Origin: an uncultured Myxococcales bacterium
GTDB taxonomy: Bacteria > Myxococcota_A > UBA9042
NCBI GenBank assembly: GCA_903896545.1
Contig: CAITYF010000040.1
Span: 1 to 64,000, forward strand
Reading direction: 5' to 3'
DNA length: 64,000 nucleotides
Shown here: piece after piece, positions 51,261 through 60,494 of the stretch
How positions within the stretch are numbered: the first letter of the stretch is position 1
Layout of the letters: every line of letters starts with the position of its first letter
Made by a program: the position numbers and the translations under genes
Notes under the pieces: generated by a model
What the model was told of the DNA's origin: nothing
Databases searched by the model: none
The model's input: only the letters and a program-made list of their open reading frames with translations

Positions 51261-53885
51261 GTGATCGCCCCAAGCAACCGTTCTGCGTGCCTCAATGTTC
51301 TTGTGTTGGGGTCAGCGCTGCTCTTTGCCCCTGTGTTTGCGGGCTGTAGCGACACCCCGGCTGGTAGCGGTGAAGCGTTGGATAGCGTCGCAGGCTCGAA
51401 CAGCGATGCGAGTTTGGAAGAACTTTACGCGTTCGCGGATACCAAAGACGCGAGCGCCGGTGATGCCGCCTCGGACGCGGCGACGGCTGAAACGGACGCT
51501 GGGCAAACCGGCACCTGTGCGTCGGCAGGCGCGTCGGGCTGCCCGTGCACCGCCAACGCCGACTGTGACGGCGGTTTGTGCATCGACACGCCTAACGGTC
51601 ACATTTGTGCAGTGAAATGCGTGGACACGTGCCCGGTGGATTTCTCCTGCGCCAGCCTGAACACCGGCGGCGCGGACATGTCGGTCGTTTGCGTGCCCAA
51701 ATGGGGCTGGCTTTGCGACCCGTGCAGCACCAATGCGGACTGCGACAGCCCCGGCGTAGGCAAGCAAGCTGCGTGTCTGGACTACGGCAACGCTGGCCAC
51801 TTCTGCGGTTTTGACTGCCAAACCACGGCGGATTGCCCGTCTGGCTACACGTGCGGTGAAGGCAAGACGACGGAAGGCGTGTTGCGCAAGCAGTGCTGGT
51901 TCGGCGGTGGCGTCGGTCCCGCGGCGACCGAGTGCGGTTGCTCTGTTCGCGCCCAGACGATCGGCCTTGCGACCGCGTGCTTTGCGTCGGACGCGACGTC
52001 GGGCGCTTCCTGCTCCGGCGTGCGCAGTTGCAAAGCGACGGGACTCACGGCGTGTGACGCCAAGCCGGGCAAAGAAACCTGCAATGGCAAGGACGACGAC
52101 TGCGACGGCAAGACGGATAACGACGCGTGCGACGATCAGAACGGCTGTACGCAGGACTTGTGCGATCCGATCGCCGGAACGTGCACGCACAACCTACTGG
52201 ACGGCTCGCCGTGCAACGCTGACAACACGGAGTGCACCGCGAACGACACCTGCCAAAACGGCGTCTGCAAAGCGGGCGCACCCAAGACGTGCAGCGACGC
52301 CAACCCGTGCACGGACGACACGTGCGATCCGACCGCGGGCTGCACGTTCACCAACAACTCGGCGGCGTGCGATGACGGCAAGGTGTGCACGCAGGGCGAT
52401 TACTGCGCCGCGGGCGTGTGCAACGCCGGCAAGAGCAGCAGCTGCGACGACGGCAACGCCTGCACCGACCAGACGTGCGATCCCGCGACTGGTAACTGCA
52501 CCACGGCGTTCAACGCGCTGAACTGTGACGACGGCAACCCGTGCAGCAGCAGCGACGCATGCAAAGATGGCGTGTGCAAGGCAGGCGTGACGGTCGACTG
52601 CGCCGACAACGACCTCTGCACGCTCGACGTGTGCGACGTGGTGGGCGGCGGTTGCAAGCACACCATCAGCACCGGAGTCTGCTCCGACGGTGACGCCTGC
52701 ACGTACGGCGAGACGTGTTCGACCGGCGTGTGCAACGGCGGCACGCTTTTGAACTGCGACGACCTGAACCCGTGCACAGCCGATTCGTGCGACAAACTGC
52801 AGGGCTGCGTGCATGCCCCGCAAAACGGCGCATGCAACGACGGCAACGCCTGCACGGACAACGACACGTGTGTCGGCGGCTCGTGCGTCGGCGCGCAGAG
52901 CCCGCCCTGCACCAGCGACCTGAACGCGTGCACCGACGACGTGTGCGATCCGACGAATGGCTGCGTCTACACGAACAACACGCTGCCTTGCTCGGACGGC
53001 AGCGTTTGCACGCAGACAGACGTGTGCGCCGGCGGCAAGTGCGTGGGCGGTGCGACGTTGAACTGCACGGACGACGGCAACCCCTGCACGACAGAACAGT
53101 GCAACCCGGTCAGCGGCTGCGAGTCCATCAACAACACCGCAGCCTGCGATGATGGCGACGGCTGTACGTTGAAGGACACCTGTTCGGGCGGCGCGTGCAA
53201 GGCGGGTCTACCCAAGGACTGCTCCGGTTTGACGACGACCTGCGGCACGGGCAAGTGCGCGACTGGCGCGTGCTACTTGGACCCGTTCCCCATCAAGACC
53301 GTATGCCCCACCGGTTTGTGCAACGGCACCGGTGGGTGCGAGACGCAGGTCCCGCAGACCATCGACGGCTGCACGGCGGCGCATTGGACCGCGTGCACGA
53401 CCTGGGATTGTTTTGCGTGCACCGAAGAGAACGGATTCTCGGCGTACAACACGACCGACTGTGAAGGTACCGGCTGCTTCGATCGGTTTCCGAGCTTTGG
53501 CCAAAACGGCTACGAGATCATGGAAGCGCAGTGGGCGGAGACCGCGTTTGTGCAGTGGAAATTCGCCAAGCCGTTGATCGGCAATTACAAGATTCAGGCG
53601 TACATTCCGGTTGCGATTCCGGCGTCGGCCAACGCGGGAGCGTGCAAGGCGGACAGCACGACGACGTATGCGCCCAAGGCGACGTATCACTTGCAGACCG
53701 CGGGCTTGGACTTGACGTCGCCGGTCGTTGTGAACCACCAGACAACGAAGGGTACGATCGTCACGCTGTTCGACGGCGACGCGACCGGCTTGACCGGCAT
53801 TCGCCTGGGCAATGGTCCGACAGCGGCCAAGCCGCCAGCGTGCCAGTTCTACCTGATCGACGGCATCGTCGCGACGCCGCAGTAG
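51261..53885 (+). CDS. Cys-repeat surface lipoprotein with MopE-type motif
   Basis: An 874-residue lipoprotein (lipobox VFAGCS, Asp/Ala spacer). The first part has paired EGF-like Cys blocks. Then comes the MopE-type metal-binding motif ETCNGKDDDCDGKTDND, followed by roughly nine tandem units of about 45 residues built on CDDGNxCTxxDxC...GxCxxG. The last 190 residues are Cys-poor and beta-rich (VQWKFAKPLIGNYKIQAYIPV), resembling a carbohydrate- or ligand-binding beta sandwich. A disulfide-rich stalk carrying a C-terminal head is the likely shape. Similar proteins are frequent in myxobacterial-type genomes; function unknown. GTG 51261 has GAGG upstream. recX follows after 3 bp. Confidence 0.88.
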   Translation: MIAPSNRSACLNVLVLGSALLFAPVFAGCSDTPAGSGEALDSVAGSNSDASLEELYAFADTKDASAGDAASDAATAETDAGQTGTCASAGASGCPCTANADCDGGLCIDTPNGHICAVKCVDTCPVDFSCASLNTGGADMSVVCVPKWGWLCDPCSTNADCDSPGVGKQAACLDYGNAGHFCGFDCQTTADCPSGYTCGEGKTTEGVLRKQCWFGGGVGPAATECGCSVRAQTIGLATACFASDATSGASCSGVRSCKATGLTACDAKPGKETCNGKDDDCDGKTDNDACDDQNGCTQDLCDPIAGTCTHNLLDGSPCNADNTECTANDTCQNGVCKAGAPKTCSDANPCTDDTCDPTAGCTFTNNSAACDDGKVCTQGDYCAAGVCNAGKSSSCDDGNACTDQTCDPATGNCTTAFNALNCDDGNPCSSSDACKDGVCKAGVTVDCADNDLCTLDVCDVVGGGCKHTISTGVCSDGDACTYGETCSTGVCNGGTLLNCDDLNPCTADSCDKLQGCVHAPQNGACNDGNACTDNDTCVGGSCVGAQSPPCTSDLNACTDDVCDPTNGCVYTNNTLPCSDGSVCTQTDVCAGGKCVGGATLNCTDDGNPCTTEQCNPVSGCESINNTAACDDGDGCTLKDTCSGGACKAGLPKDCSGLTTTCGTGKCATGACYLDPFPIKTVCPTGLCNGTGGCETQVPQTIDGCTAAHWTACTTWDCFACTEENGFSAYNTTDCEGTGCFDRFPSFGQNGYEIMEAQWAETAFVQWKFAKPLIGNYKIQAYIPVAIPASANAGACKADSTTTYAPKATYHLQTAGLDLTSPVVVNHQTTKGTIVTLFDGDATGLTGIRLGNGPTAAKPPACQFYLIDGIVATPQ

Positions 53886-53888
53886 CCG

Positions 53889-54464
53889 ATGTCCTACGCC
53901 GACGACGAGATCCACAAGCCCAAGCGCCCGCCGCCGCCCATGACGCGTGCGCGGCTGCGGCAGCTGGCGGAAGATTACGTGAGTCGTTTTGGCGGACCGT
54001 CGAGCAACTTGCGGCGTGTGCTGAAGCGCAATATCGACAAAGCGGCCCGGGCGCATGGCGAAGACCGTGAGGCGACGCAAGCTTGGCAAGCGGATATCGA
54101 CGCGATTGTCGACGAGTTTTGCCGCGCAGGCGCCTTGGATGACGCGCGTTACGCGCAAAACGCGGCGCAGAGTCTTGCCCAACGCGGCGTCGCCCCGCGT
54201 GCGGTAGCGTTTCGTCTGCGCCAGAAGGGGATCACCCAGGAAGATGTGCGCGCGGCGCTGGCCGATCTCGGCGATCCGCGCAAAGTGGAGTGGGAGGCGG
54301 CGCTGCGCTTGGCGCGTCGGCGTCGGCTGGGGCCGTTTCGCGCGCCTGAAGATCGCAAAGAGCGCCGCCAAAAAGATGCGGCGGCACTGGCACGCGCCGG
54401 ATTCCCGCCGTCCGTGGCGTTCAAGATCGTGGATCTGGATCCAGACGCGCTGGAAGATTTCTGA
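53889..54464 (+). CDS. recX: RecX-family regulator of RecA
   Basis: A 191-residue basic helical protein. RecX marks are LRQLAEDYVSRFGGPSSNLRRVLKRNI, VDEFCRAGALDDARYAQNAAQSLAQRGVAPRAVAFRLRQKGI, and a C-terminal RRQKDAAALARAGFPPSVAFKIV. RecX blocks RecA filament growth. recA is not present here. It begins 3 bp after a surface lipoprotein stop with no clear RBS of its own, so it may depend on that transcript. A highly basic central stretch (LRLARRRRLG) is consistent with nucleoprotein binding. Confidence 0.88.
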   Translation: MSYADDEIHKPKRPPPPMTRARLRQLAEDYVSRFGGPSSNLRRVLKRNIDKAARAHGEDREATQAWQADIDAIVDEFCRAGALDDARYAQNAAQSLAQRGVAPRAVAFRLRQKGITQEDVRAALADLGDPRKVEWEAALRLARRRRLGPFRAPEDRKERRQKDAAALARAGFPPSVAFKIVDLDPDALEDF

Positions 54465-54480
54465 TCTGCACGCAAGACTA

Positions 54481-54498
54481 CTGACAGGACGTTGTCAG
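54481..54498. promoter_or_regulatory. Palindrome upstream of the GST gene
   Basis: CTGACA (54481-54486) and TGTCAG (54493-54498) form an inverted repeat with a 6-bp spacer, 64 bp before the GST start. The half-sites match those of the tetR operator at 30102 (TGACA/TGTCA) but the spacing is 6 rather than 3 bp. Possible operator. Confidence 0.35.
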
Positions 54499-54561
54499 GA
54501 GCCATCTGGCATATCTCTCTGCATCGACGCGCTGTTGCGTCTACCCATGCAGGAGAGACCC

Positions 54562-55299
54562 ATGTCCCAACACCACCCGCTTCCGCACCTGACACTCTGC
54601 GAACTGGCCGATGCCGCATTGCCGCATGTCGAGTCGTATTCGCCGTTTTGCCTGAAGATTCACCGCGCGTTGCAGCTCGCGGGGCTGCCGTACGAGCGCC
54701 GCTTTGGCGCGATGCCGGCGAGCCACAAGCGCCACAATCCCCAGGAGCAGGTGCCGATTCTGCTGGTGGGCGACGAGCCTGTGCACGACTCGACGGCGAT
54801 TCTGCACCGCATCGAGCAGCTCGCGCCGGGTAAGCTGCAGGCGGGATTGACGCCACAGCAGGTCGGCGAAGCGTGGCTGTGGGAGGAATTCGCTGACACG
54901 TCGCTCAACGGCTTCCTCGTGGCGGCGCGCTGGGCGGACGACCGCAACTGGCTGGCCACGCGCGCGGCGTATTTCACGACGATGCCGCCGCCGCTCGTGC
55001 CTGTTATCACGCCGCTCATTCGCAAGCGCGTCCTGAAGTCGCTGCACGCCCGCGACGTGTGGCGCGCCGGTCCAGAGACCTGCTGGGCGCGGTTCACGGC
55101 GATTCTGGACCACTTGGAAGCGCACATCACCGGTAAGACCTACTGGTTGGGCAACACGCGCTCGGTGGCCGACATCGCGATCTTCGCGCAACTCCACAGC
55201 CTGCGGACGCCGTTGACGCCTTGGCAGCACGGCGAGGTGGTCAGGCGTCCGGCCCTGACGGCGTGGCTTGACCGGATCGACGCGGAGACGCATCGTTGA
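54562..55299 (+). CDS. Glutathione S-transferase family protein
   Basis: A 245-residue cytoplasmic protein. The N-terminal thioredoxin-like domain reads YSPFCLKIHRALQLAGLPYERR ... VPILLVGDEPVHDSTAILHRIEQLAPG. The C-terminal helical domain contains WLGNTRSVADIAIFAQLHSLRTP. The Cys of SPFC may be the active residue. Substrate unknown; detoxification or a lyase role are typical. ATG 54562 has GGAGAG upstream; ATG 54547 is the alternative. The WYL regulator follows with 18 bp between them. Confidence 0.88.
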   Translation: MSQHHPLPHLTLCELADAALPHVESYSPFCLKIHRALQLAGLPYERRFGAMPASHKRHNPQEQVPILLVGDEPVHDSTAILHRIEQLAPGKLQAGLTPQQVGEAWLWEEFADTSLNGFLVAARWADDRNWLATRAAYFTTMPPPLVPVITPLIRKRVLKSLHARDVWRAGPETCWARFTAILDHLEAHITGKTYWLGNTRSVADIAIFAQLHSLRTPLTPWQHGEVVRRPALTAWLDRIDAETHR

Positions 55300-55317
55300 A
55301 GCGGCTTGAGGTGGTGG

Positions 55318-56004
55318 ATGCGGCGCGCGGATCGACTCTTCCAAATCGTACAGGTGCTGCGGCGGCGCAAGCTGACGACGGCGCGCTATTTGGCGGAGCA
55401 CTTGGAGGTCAGCGAGCGCACCATTTACCGCGACATCGCCGATCTCAGCGTGTCCGGCGTGCCGGTGCTGGGCGAAGCAGGCGTGGGCTACGCGCTGACC
55501 CGTGGTTTTGAGGTGCCGCCCCTGATGTTCACGCTGGACGAGATCGAGGCGCTGATGTTGGGCGCTCGGCTGGTGCAAGCATGGGGCGATCCGCAATTGG
55601 CGCGCGCGGCGACGGAAGCGGCGCACAAAGTGGAGGCCGTGCTGCCCGAGTCGCTGCGGCTACGCGTGGCGCGGCAGACGCTTTTCGCGCCGGATTTTCA
55701 CGTGCCGCCTGCTTCGGCGAACTGGCTCACGCCGCTGCGACACGCGATCCGCGACTTTCAGACTGTGCACCTGGAGTACCGCGACAAAGACGACGCTACG
55801 ACGACGCGCTTGGTGCGGCCGCTTGGGCTATTTTTCTGGGGCGACAAGTGGTCGCTGGCCACGTGGTGTACGCTGCGCCAGAGCTACCGCAGTTTTCGTC
55901 TGGATCGCGTGGTCGGTCTGCGCGTGCTGCCTGACCAGTTCGCGGAGACGCCGGACTGCTCGCTTACGCACTTTCTGGAGACGATGCGCGCTGAAGCCAG
56001 GTAA
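55318..56004 (+). CDS. HTH-WYL transcriptional regulator
   Basis: A 228-residue YafY-type regulator. The HTH reads RRADRLFQIVQVLRRRKLTTARYLAEHLEVSERTIYRDIADLSVSGVPVLGEAGVGYALTRG. A linker domain (LMFTLDEIEALMLGARLV) and a WYL domain (VHLEYRDKDDATTTRLVRPLGLFFWGDKWSLATWC) follow. WYL domains sense nucleotides or other ligands. ATG 55318 has GAGG 6 nt upstream. Its position just behind the GST gene suggests they are cotranscribed; its targets are unknown. Confidence 0.92.
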   Translation: MRRADRLFQIVQVLRRRKLTTARYLAEHLEVSERTIYRDIADLSVSGVPVLGEAGVGYALTRGFEVPPLMFTLDEIEALMLGARLVQAWGDPQLARAATEAAHKVEAVLPESLRLRVARQTLFAPDFHVPPASANWLTPLRHAIRDFQTVHLEYRDKDDATTTRLVRPLGLFFWGDKWSLATWCTLRQSYRSFRLDRVVGLRVLPDQFAETPDCSLTHFLETMRAEAR

Positions 56005-56010
56005 CGCCGC

Positions 56011-56832
56011 CTAATCGCGGAACGTCGCCTTGTCCTTGGTCATCATCGCCATCGCTGCATTCATGAGATCCTCGGACAGCAGCATTGCGGCGTTCCAACT
56101 CGCGATGTACTTCAGCCCATCTTCCACCGAATGGTCGCGCGAGAAATTCAGGTTTTCCTTCAGCCCGCGCACGGTCAGCGGCGACTTCTGGGCAATCGAC
56201 AGCGCCACGTCGTGCGCGACCGCCAGCATCGCGTCCTTGTCGGGCAGGCACTGGCTGACCAGGCCCATTTGCAGCGCTTCCGGACCGTAGAAATCGCGCG
56301 CCGTGAACGCCAATTCACGCGTGCGCCCGTCGCCGATGATGTGTGGCAAGCGCTGCAGCACGCCCACGTCGGCGACGAGACCGAGGTCCAGCTCCTTCAG
56401 CGAAAACTTGGCGTCTGCTGAGCAGTAGCGCAAATCGCACGCCGCGATCAGGTCCAACGCGCCGCCGATGCACGACCCGTGAATCGCCGCGATGACGGGC
56501 TTGCGGCAGCGCTCGATCGCGGTCAGGCAGTCCTGCAACTTCACGATGAAGCCGCGCACTTTGTCCGCCATTCGACCGTGGCAGGGGTCCTGGATTTGCT
56601 CCTGCAGGCCCATGAAGAGCCCCAGATCGATGCCCGCGCAGAAGTGGTTGCCGTTGCCCTGGATGACGCCAACGCGCGCGGTGGGCTCGGCGTCCAGCCA
56701 TTCAAAGGCCGACTTGAGTTCAAACCACAACTCCAAGTGCAGCGCGTTGGCGCGCTTGGGTCGGTTCAGCGTGATGGTCGCGACTTGCGCGTCTAGCGTA
56801 ACGACGAGGTTCTCAAAAGTGGGCAAGGTCAT
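56011..56832 (-). CDS. Enoyl-CoA hydratase/isomerase, delta3,5-delta2,4-dienoyl-CoA isomerase-like
   Basis: A 273-residue crotonase-fold enzyme. The oxyanion-hole block is NHFCAGIDLGLFMG, followed by GSCIGGALDLIAACDLRYCSADAKFSLKELDLGLVADVGVLQRLP. The three acidic residues that define mitochondrial ECH1-type dienoyl isomerases are all present in this stretch (Asp of LDLI, Glu of KEL, Asp of VADVG), so isomerisation of 3,5-dienoyl-CoA during unsaturated fatty-acid oxidation is likely. No other beta-oxidation gene is nearby. ATG 56832 is chosen over TTG 56838. It converges on the WYL gene with 6 bp between stops. Confidence 0.9.
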   Translation of the reverse strand: MTLPTFENLVVTLDAQVATITLNRPKRANALHLELWFELKSAFEWLDAEPTARVGVIQGNGNHFCAGIDLGLFMGLQEQIQDPCHGRMADKVRGFIVKLQDCLTAIERCRKPVIAAIHGSCIGGALDLIAACDLRYCSADAKFSLKELDLGLVADVGVLQRLPHIIGDGRTRELAFTARDFYGPEALQMGLVSQCLPDKDAMLAVAHDVALSIAQKSPLTVRGLKENLNFSRDHSVEDGLKYIASWNAAMLLSEDLMNAAMAMMTKDKATFRD

Positions 56833-57005
56833 GGCCAAATCCGTGTGGCGTCAGCGCCGACGCGGGAGCGTGAACCAAAGCCGTTGCCTTGCCAAGTTGC
56901 GGCGTTCAAGATGTGTGGTTTCAGGCCGTTGCTCGCGGATGCTTGTCGCCGCTGCCTTTGCCACTATGCTCTTGCACGCCGCGTTTGCCGCGGTCTGAGG
57001 CTCCC

Positions 57006-57449
57006 ATGCTCCTGACTTTGCATTCCATCGTGCGTTGGCTGGTACTTTCGGGCGCGCTGGCCGCGACCGGTCTCGCGTTCTCGGCGTTTCGCGGTCAGCC
57101 GTGGTCACCGCTACACAAGCGCGCGAACTTGTTCTACCTCATCGCATTCGATCTGCAGTTTCTGCTCGGCGTTCTGCTCTGGTTGCAAAGCGAACTCGTG
57201 CAGCGCGCGCGTACGGACATGGGCGCGGCGATGCGCGATCCGCAGCTGCGCTTCTTCACGATCGAGCACGGCACTTTTGCGCTGCTTGCTCTGGGCGCGA
57301 TGCACGTGGCGTACGCGACTGCCAAGCGGGCGGGAACGGACCTGACCAAGCACCGCAACGCGTTTCTGGGCTTCGCCGCCTCGCTCGCGCTGCTATTGGC
57401 CGCTGTGCCGTGGCCATTTCGCGTCGTTGGCCGCGCCTTGTGGCCGTAG
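57006..57449 (+). CDS. Small integral membrane protein
   Basis: A 147-residue protein with about four TM helices (HSIVRWLVLSGALAATGLAFSAF; FYLIAFDLQFLLGVLLWLQSEL; HGTFALLALGAMHVAYATAKR; AFLGFAASLALLLAAVPWPF). Conserved-looking His residues in helices 1 and 3 raise a haem-binding possibility, unproven. GAGG precedes the ATG. It is followed by the glycosyltransferase after 54 bp on the same strand. Confidence 0.8.
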   Translation: MLLTLHSIVRWLVLSGALAATGLAFSAFRGQPWSPLHKRANLFYLIAFDLQFLLGVLLWLQSELVQRARTDMGAAMRDPQLRFFTIEHGTFALLALGAMHVAYATAKRAGTDLTKHRNAFLGFAASLALLLAAVPWPFRVVGRALWP

Positions 57450-57503
57450 CCGTGCGACGTCAGGTTGAGTCAGGCGCGCTTGCCTGTTACGCTCTTTGGC
57501 CTG

Positions 57504-58496
57504 ATGACTGACCTGAACCCCGCCGCTGCGTCGCTCGACCTCTCCATGGTCGTGCCGGTTTACAACGAAGAAGAGAGCATCGCCGCCATGCACGCGGCGC
57601 TCTTGGAGACGCTGGAACCGCTTAACATTGCCTTTGAGATCATCTACGTCGACGACGGCAGCAAGGATCGTTCGTTTGCGATTTTGCGCGAATTCGCCGT
57701 CGATCCGCGGGTCAAAGTGCTGCAGTTTCGCCGCAATTTCGGGCAAACTGCGGCGATGGCCGCGGGTTTTGAGCATGCCCAAGGGGCGATCGTCTTCCCG
57801 ATCGACGCCGATCTGCAAAACGATCCCAAGGACATTCCGCGCATGCTGGCCAAGCTCGACGAGGGCTTTGACGTCGTTGCGGGCTGGCGGCAGAAGCGTC
57901 AGGACGCGTTCTGGACCAAGACTTTCCCGTCGCGCATTGCCAATCGCATCATCGGTCGCGTCACCGGCGTGGTGCTGCACGATTACGGTTGCACGTTGAA
58001 GGCGATCCGCCGCGACATTTTGCAGGACGTCCGCCTCTACGGCGAAATGCACCGTTTTCTCCCGGTTTTTGCGCACTTGGCCGGCGGCCGCATCACGGAA
58101 CTCGCCGTCACCCATCATCCGCGTCGCTGGGGTGTGTCCAAGTACACGCTTTCCAAAACGTTTCGCGTGATTCTGGACCTCGTGACCGTCTACTTCCTCG
58201 CGGCCTACGCCACCAAGCCGATCTACTTCTTTGGCCGCTTTTCCTTCGCCAGCTTTGGCATTTCCGCGCTCGCGATGGCCTGGACGCTGGTGAATCGCTT
58301 CGCCTTTGGCATCTTCGTCAAAGATCAGCCGCTGTTTCTGGTCGGCATCTTCTTTGCGATCGCAGGTTTGCAGTTCCTGCTTTTTGGACTTCTGGCGGAA
58401 TTGAACATGCGCACGTACTACGAAAGTCAGGGCAAGCCGACGTATTTTGTCCGCGAGCGCCTGAACATCGCCGCGCCCGCTCGCCGGAGCAACTGA
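57504..58496 (+). CDS. Family 2 glycosyltransferase, polyprenyl-phosphate type
   Basis: A 330-residue membrane enzyme of the DPM1/ArnC type. The GT-A domain opens LSMVVPVYNEEESIAAMHAAL and has IIYVDDGSKDRS, FPIDADLQNDP (the metal-binding DxD equivalent) and RRWGVSKYTLSKTFRVILDL. Two C-terminal TM helices (FASFGISALAMAWTLVNRF; LVGIFFAIAGLQFLLFGLL) fix it in the inner membrane. It should transfer a sugar from a nucleotide donor to a polyprenyl phosphate. asnB starts 3 nt after its stop, so they share an operon. Confidence 0.93.
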   Translation: MTDLNPAAASLDLSMVVPVYNEEESIAAMHAALLETLEPLNIAFEIIYVDDGSKDRSFAILREFAVDPRVKVLQFRRNFGQTAAMAAGFEHAQGAIVFPIDADLQNDPKDIPRMLAKLDEGFDVVAGWRQKRQDAFWTKTFPSRIANRIIGRVTGVVLHDYGCTLKAIRRDILQDVRLYGEMHRFLPVFAHLAGGRITELAVTHHPRRWGVSKYTLSKTFRVILDLVTVYFLAAYATKPIYFFGRFSFASFGISALAMAWTLVNRFAFGIFVKDQPLFLVGIFFAIAGLQFLLFGLLAELNMRTYYESQGKPTYFVRERLNIAAPARRSN

Positions 58497-58499
58497 GTC

Positions 58500-60494
58500 A
58501 TGTGCGGCATTGCCGGCTGGGTTTCAACCCTGCCCACGCGCTTTGCTGATGCGGATCGCACGCTCACGCGGATGCGCGATCGCCTGACCCACCGTGGTCC
58601 GGATGATGCTGGCAACTTCCTCGATCTGCCCGCCGATCTGGAACGTTTGGGCGGCGCCGCGCTGGGTTTTCGCCGCTTGTCGATTATCGACCTGTCCGGC
58701 GGTCACCAGCCGATGACCAATGAAGACGGGACGGTCTGGATCGTCTTCAACGGTGAGATCTACAACCACCAGGAACTGCGCCGCGAGCTGCAAGCGCTGG
58801 GCCACGTGTTTTCCAATCACAGCGACACCGAAGTGCTGCTGCACGGCTGGGAAGCGTGGCAGGACGGCCTCCTCAATCGCTTGAACGGCATGTTCGACTT
58901 CGCCGTCTGGGACCAAAATCGCCGCGAACTGCTCCTGGCACGCGATCGCCACGGCAAGAAGCCGCTTTTTGTCGGCGTTCTGGACCAGGGTCGGACCCTG
59001 GTTTTTGGATCCGAGCTTTCGGCGGTCGCGGCACATCCGGCGGTAACGCCCGAAGTGGACTTGCACGGTCTGGCGTCGCTCTTCACGTTTGACTACGTGA
59101 CGAGCCCGCGGAGCATGCTGCGCGACGTGCACACGCTCGAGCCCGGACAATTCTGGCGCTGGCGCGTGCCGGAACATGCAGCGCCGACTTTGCAGATCGA
59201 CTCGTACGTGGGGCCTCGGCGCGCGGATTCGCAGTTGTCGGGGCTCTCGCAGACTGCGGCGCTGCGCGAATTGGACGCGCGCATCCACGCGGCGGTCGAC
59301 CGTCGACTGATGGCAGACGTACCGCTGGGCATCTTCCTGTCGGGCGGCATCGACTCGTCGCTCATCGCGGCGTACGCGGCGCGGTTGCGTAATCCGGCGG
59401 ACTTGGACACGTTCTCCATCGGCTTTGCCGACAAACGCTTTGACGAGTCCAGTCACGCGCGCACCGTCGCGCAGTTTCTTGGCACGCGCCATCACGAGCG
59501 CATCTTGACGCCGGAAACGGCGCTCGACGCCCTGCCGAAGCTGCTCGCGCGGATGGACCAGCCGCTGGCCGATCCGTCGATTCTGCCGACGTGGTTCCTC
59601 GCGCAGTTTGCGCGTGAGCGCGTCACCGTGGCCCTGGGCGGCGACGGCGGCGACGAGTGGTTCCTCGGCTACCCGACGTTTTTCGCGCACGATGTTGGCC
59701 GTCTCTGCGACTGGCTCGGCATCACCAAGGCGCAAGGCGTGCTGCAAGCGGTCGCTCAGCGCTTGCCCACCTCGCACGGCTACATGTCGCTGGATTTTCA
59801 GATCAAGCGTTTTGTCAGCGGCTTGGGTCACACGGGTGGCATGCGCCACGTCACGTGGATCGGCGGCGTGGCGACGCAGGCGCTGCCACAGCTCCTTTCC
59901 GCCGACGCGCTGCACCAGCTCGATCAACCGCGGGAATCCGCGCTGGCTGGGCACCACGATCCGCAGTTGGTCGCACAGGTTCAGGACGTCTGGAAGCAGT
60001 GGCGTCGCGCCGGTCGCGATGACATGGACGCGCTTGCTGGACTTTACGCACGGTTTTATCTGGGTGACGGCGTGCTGCAAAAAGTCGATCGCGCGTCGAT
60101 GCTGAACAGTCTGGAGGTGCGCGCGCCGCTCCTGGACCCCGCCGTCGTGGCCTTGGCGCACGCGCTGCCGACGCGGCTCAAGCTGCGCGGGCGTGAGACC
60201 AAGTGGATTCTGCGTCGCTTGGCCGAGTCGCAGTTGCCCGCCGAAATCGTGCAGCGGCCCAAGCGTGGCTTTGCTGTGCCGATCGGGCAATGGCTGCGCG
60301 GCCCCTTGCGCGGTTTCCTGACGGACGCGTTGGCCCCAGCGCGCGTGGCACAACTGCCGTACTTGAACGGTTCCGGCGTGCAGCGCTTGGTCAAGGAACA
60401 TCTGGACGGGCGCGCCGATCACCGCAAACCGCTCTGGGCGCTCTTGTGCCTGACGAGCTGGACCGATCGTCTGGCGGAGATGCACCGTGACTGA
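58500..60494 (+). CDS. asnB: Asparagine synthase (glutamine-hydrolysing)
   Basis: A 664-residue two-domain enzyme. The N-terminal amidotransferase has the nucleophile Cys2 (MCGIAGW), THRGPDDAG and FNGEIYNHQELR. The C-terminal synthase has the ATP pyrophosphatase loop FLSGGIDSSLIAA and GGDGGDEWFLGYPTF. It converts Asp to Asn with Gln and ATP, or amidates sugar carboxylates when located with glycosyltransferases. Here it follows a polyprenyl-phosphate GT, so a role in surface-glycan modification is possible. Its end overlaps the ROK gene by 8 nt. Confidence 0.95.
   Translation: MCGIAGWVSTLPTRFADADRTLTRMRDRLTHRGPDDAGNFLDLPADLERLGGAALGFRRLSIIDLSGGHQPMTNEDGTVWIVFNGEIYNHQELRRELQALGHVFSNHSDTEVLLHGWEAWQDGLLNRLNGMFDFAVWDQNRRELLLARDRHGKKPLFVGVLDQGRTLVFGSELSAVAAHPAVTPEVDLHGLASLFTFDYVTSPRSMLRDVHTLEPGQFWRWRVPEHAAPTLQIDSYVGPRRADSQLSGLSQTAALRELDARIHAAVDRRLMADVPLGIFLSGGIDSSLIAAYAARLRNPADLDTFSIGFADKRFDESSHARTVAQFLGTRHHERILTPETALDALPKLLARMDQPLADPSILPTWFLAQFARERVTVALGGDGGDEWFLGYPTFFAHDVGRLCDWLGITKAQGVLQAVAQRLPTSHGYMSLDFQIKRFVSGLGHTGGMRHVTWIGGVATQALPQLLSADALHQLDQPRESALAGHHDPQLVAQVQDVWKQWRRAGRDDMDALAGLYARFYLGDGVLQKVDRASMLNSLEVRAPLLDPAVVALAHALPTRLKLRGRETKWILRRLAESQLPAEIVQRPKRGFAVPIGQWLRGPLRGFLTDALAPARVAQLPYLNGSGVQRLVKEHLDGRADHRKPLWALLCLTSWTDRLAEMHRD

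Noticed and set aside
58524..60485. 653-residue open frame antisense to asnB
   Set aside because: It mirrors asnB in a complementary frame, is dominated by Arg/Gln/Val/His, has no domain or RBS, and such long antisense frames recur over many genes in this GC-rich sequence.
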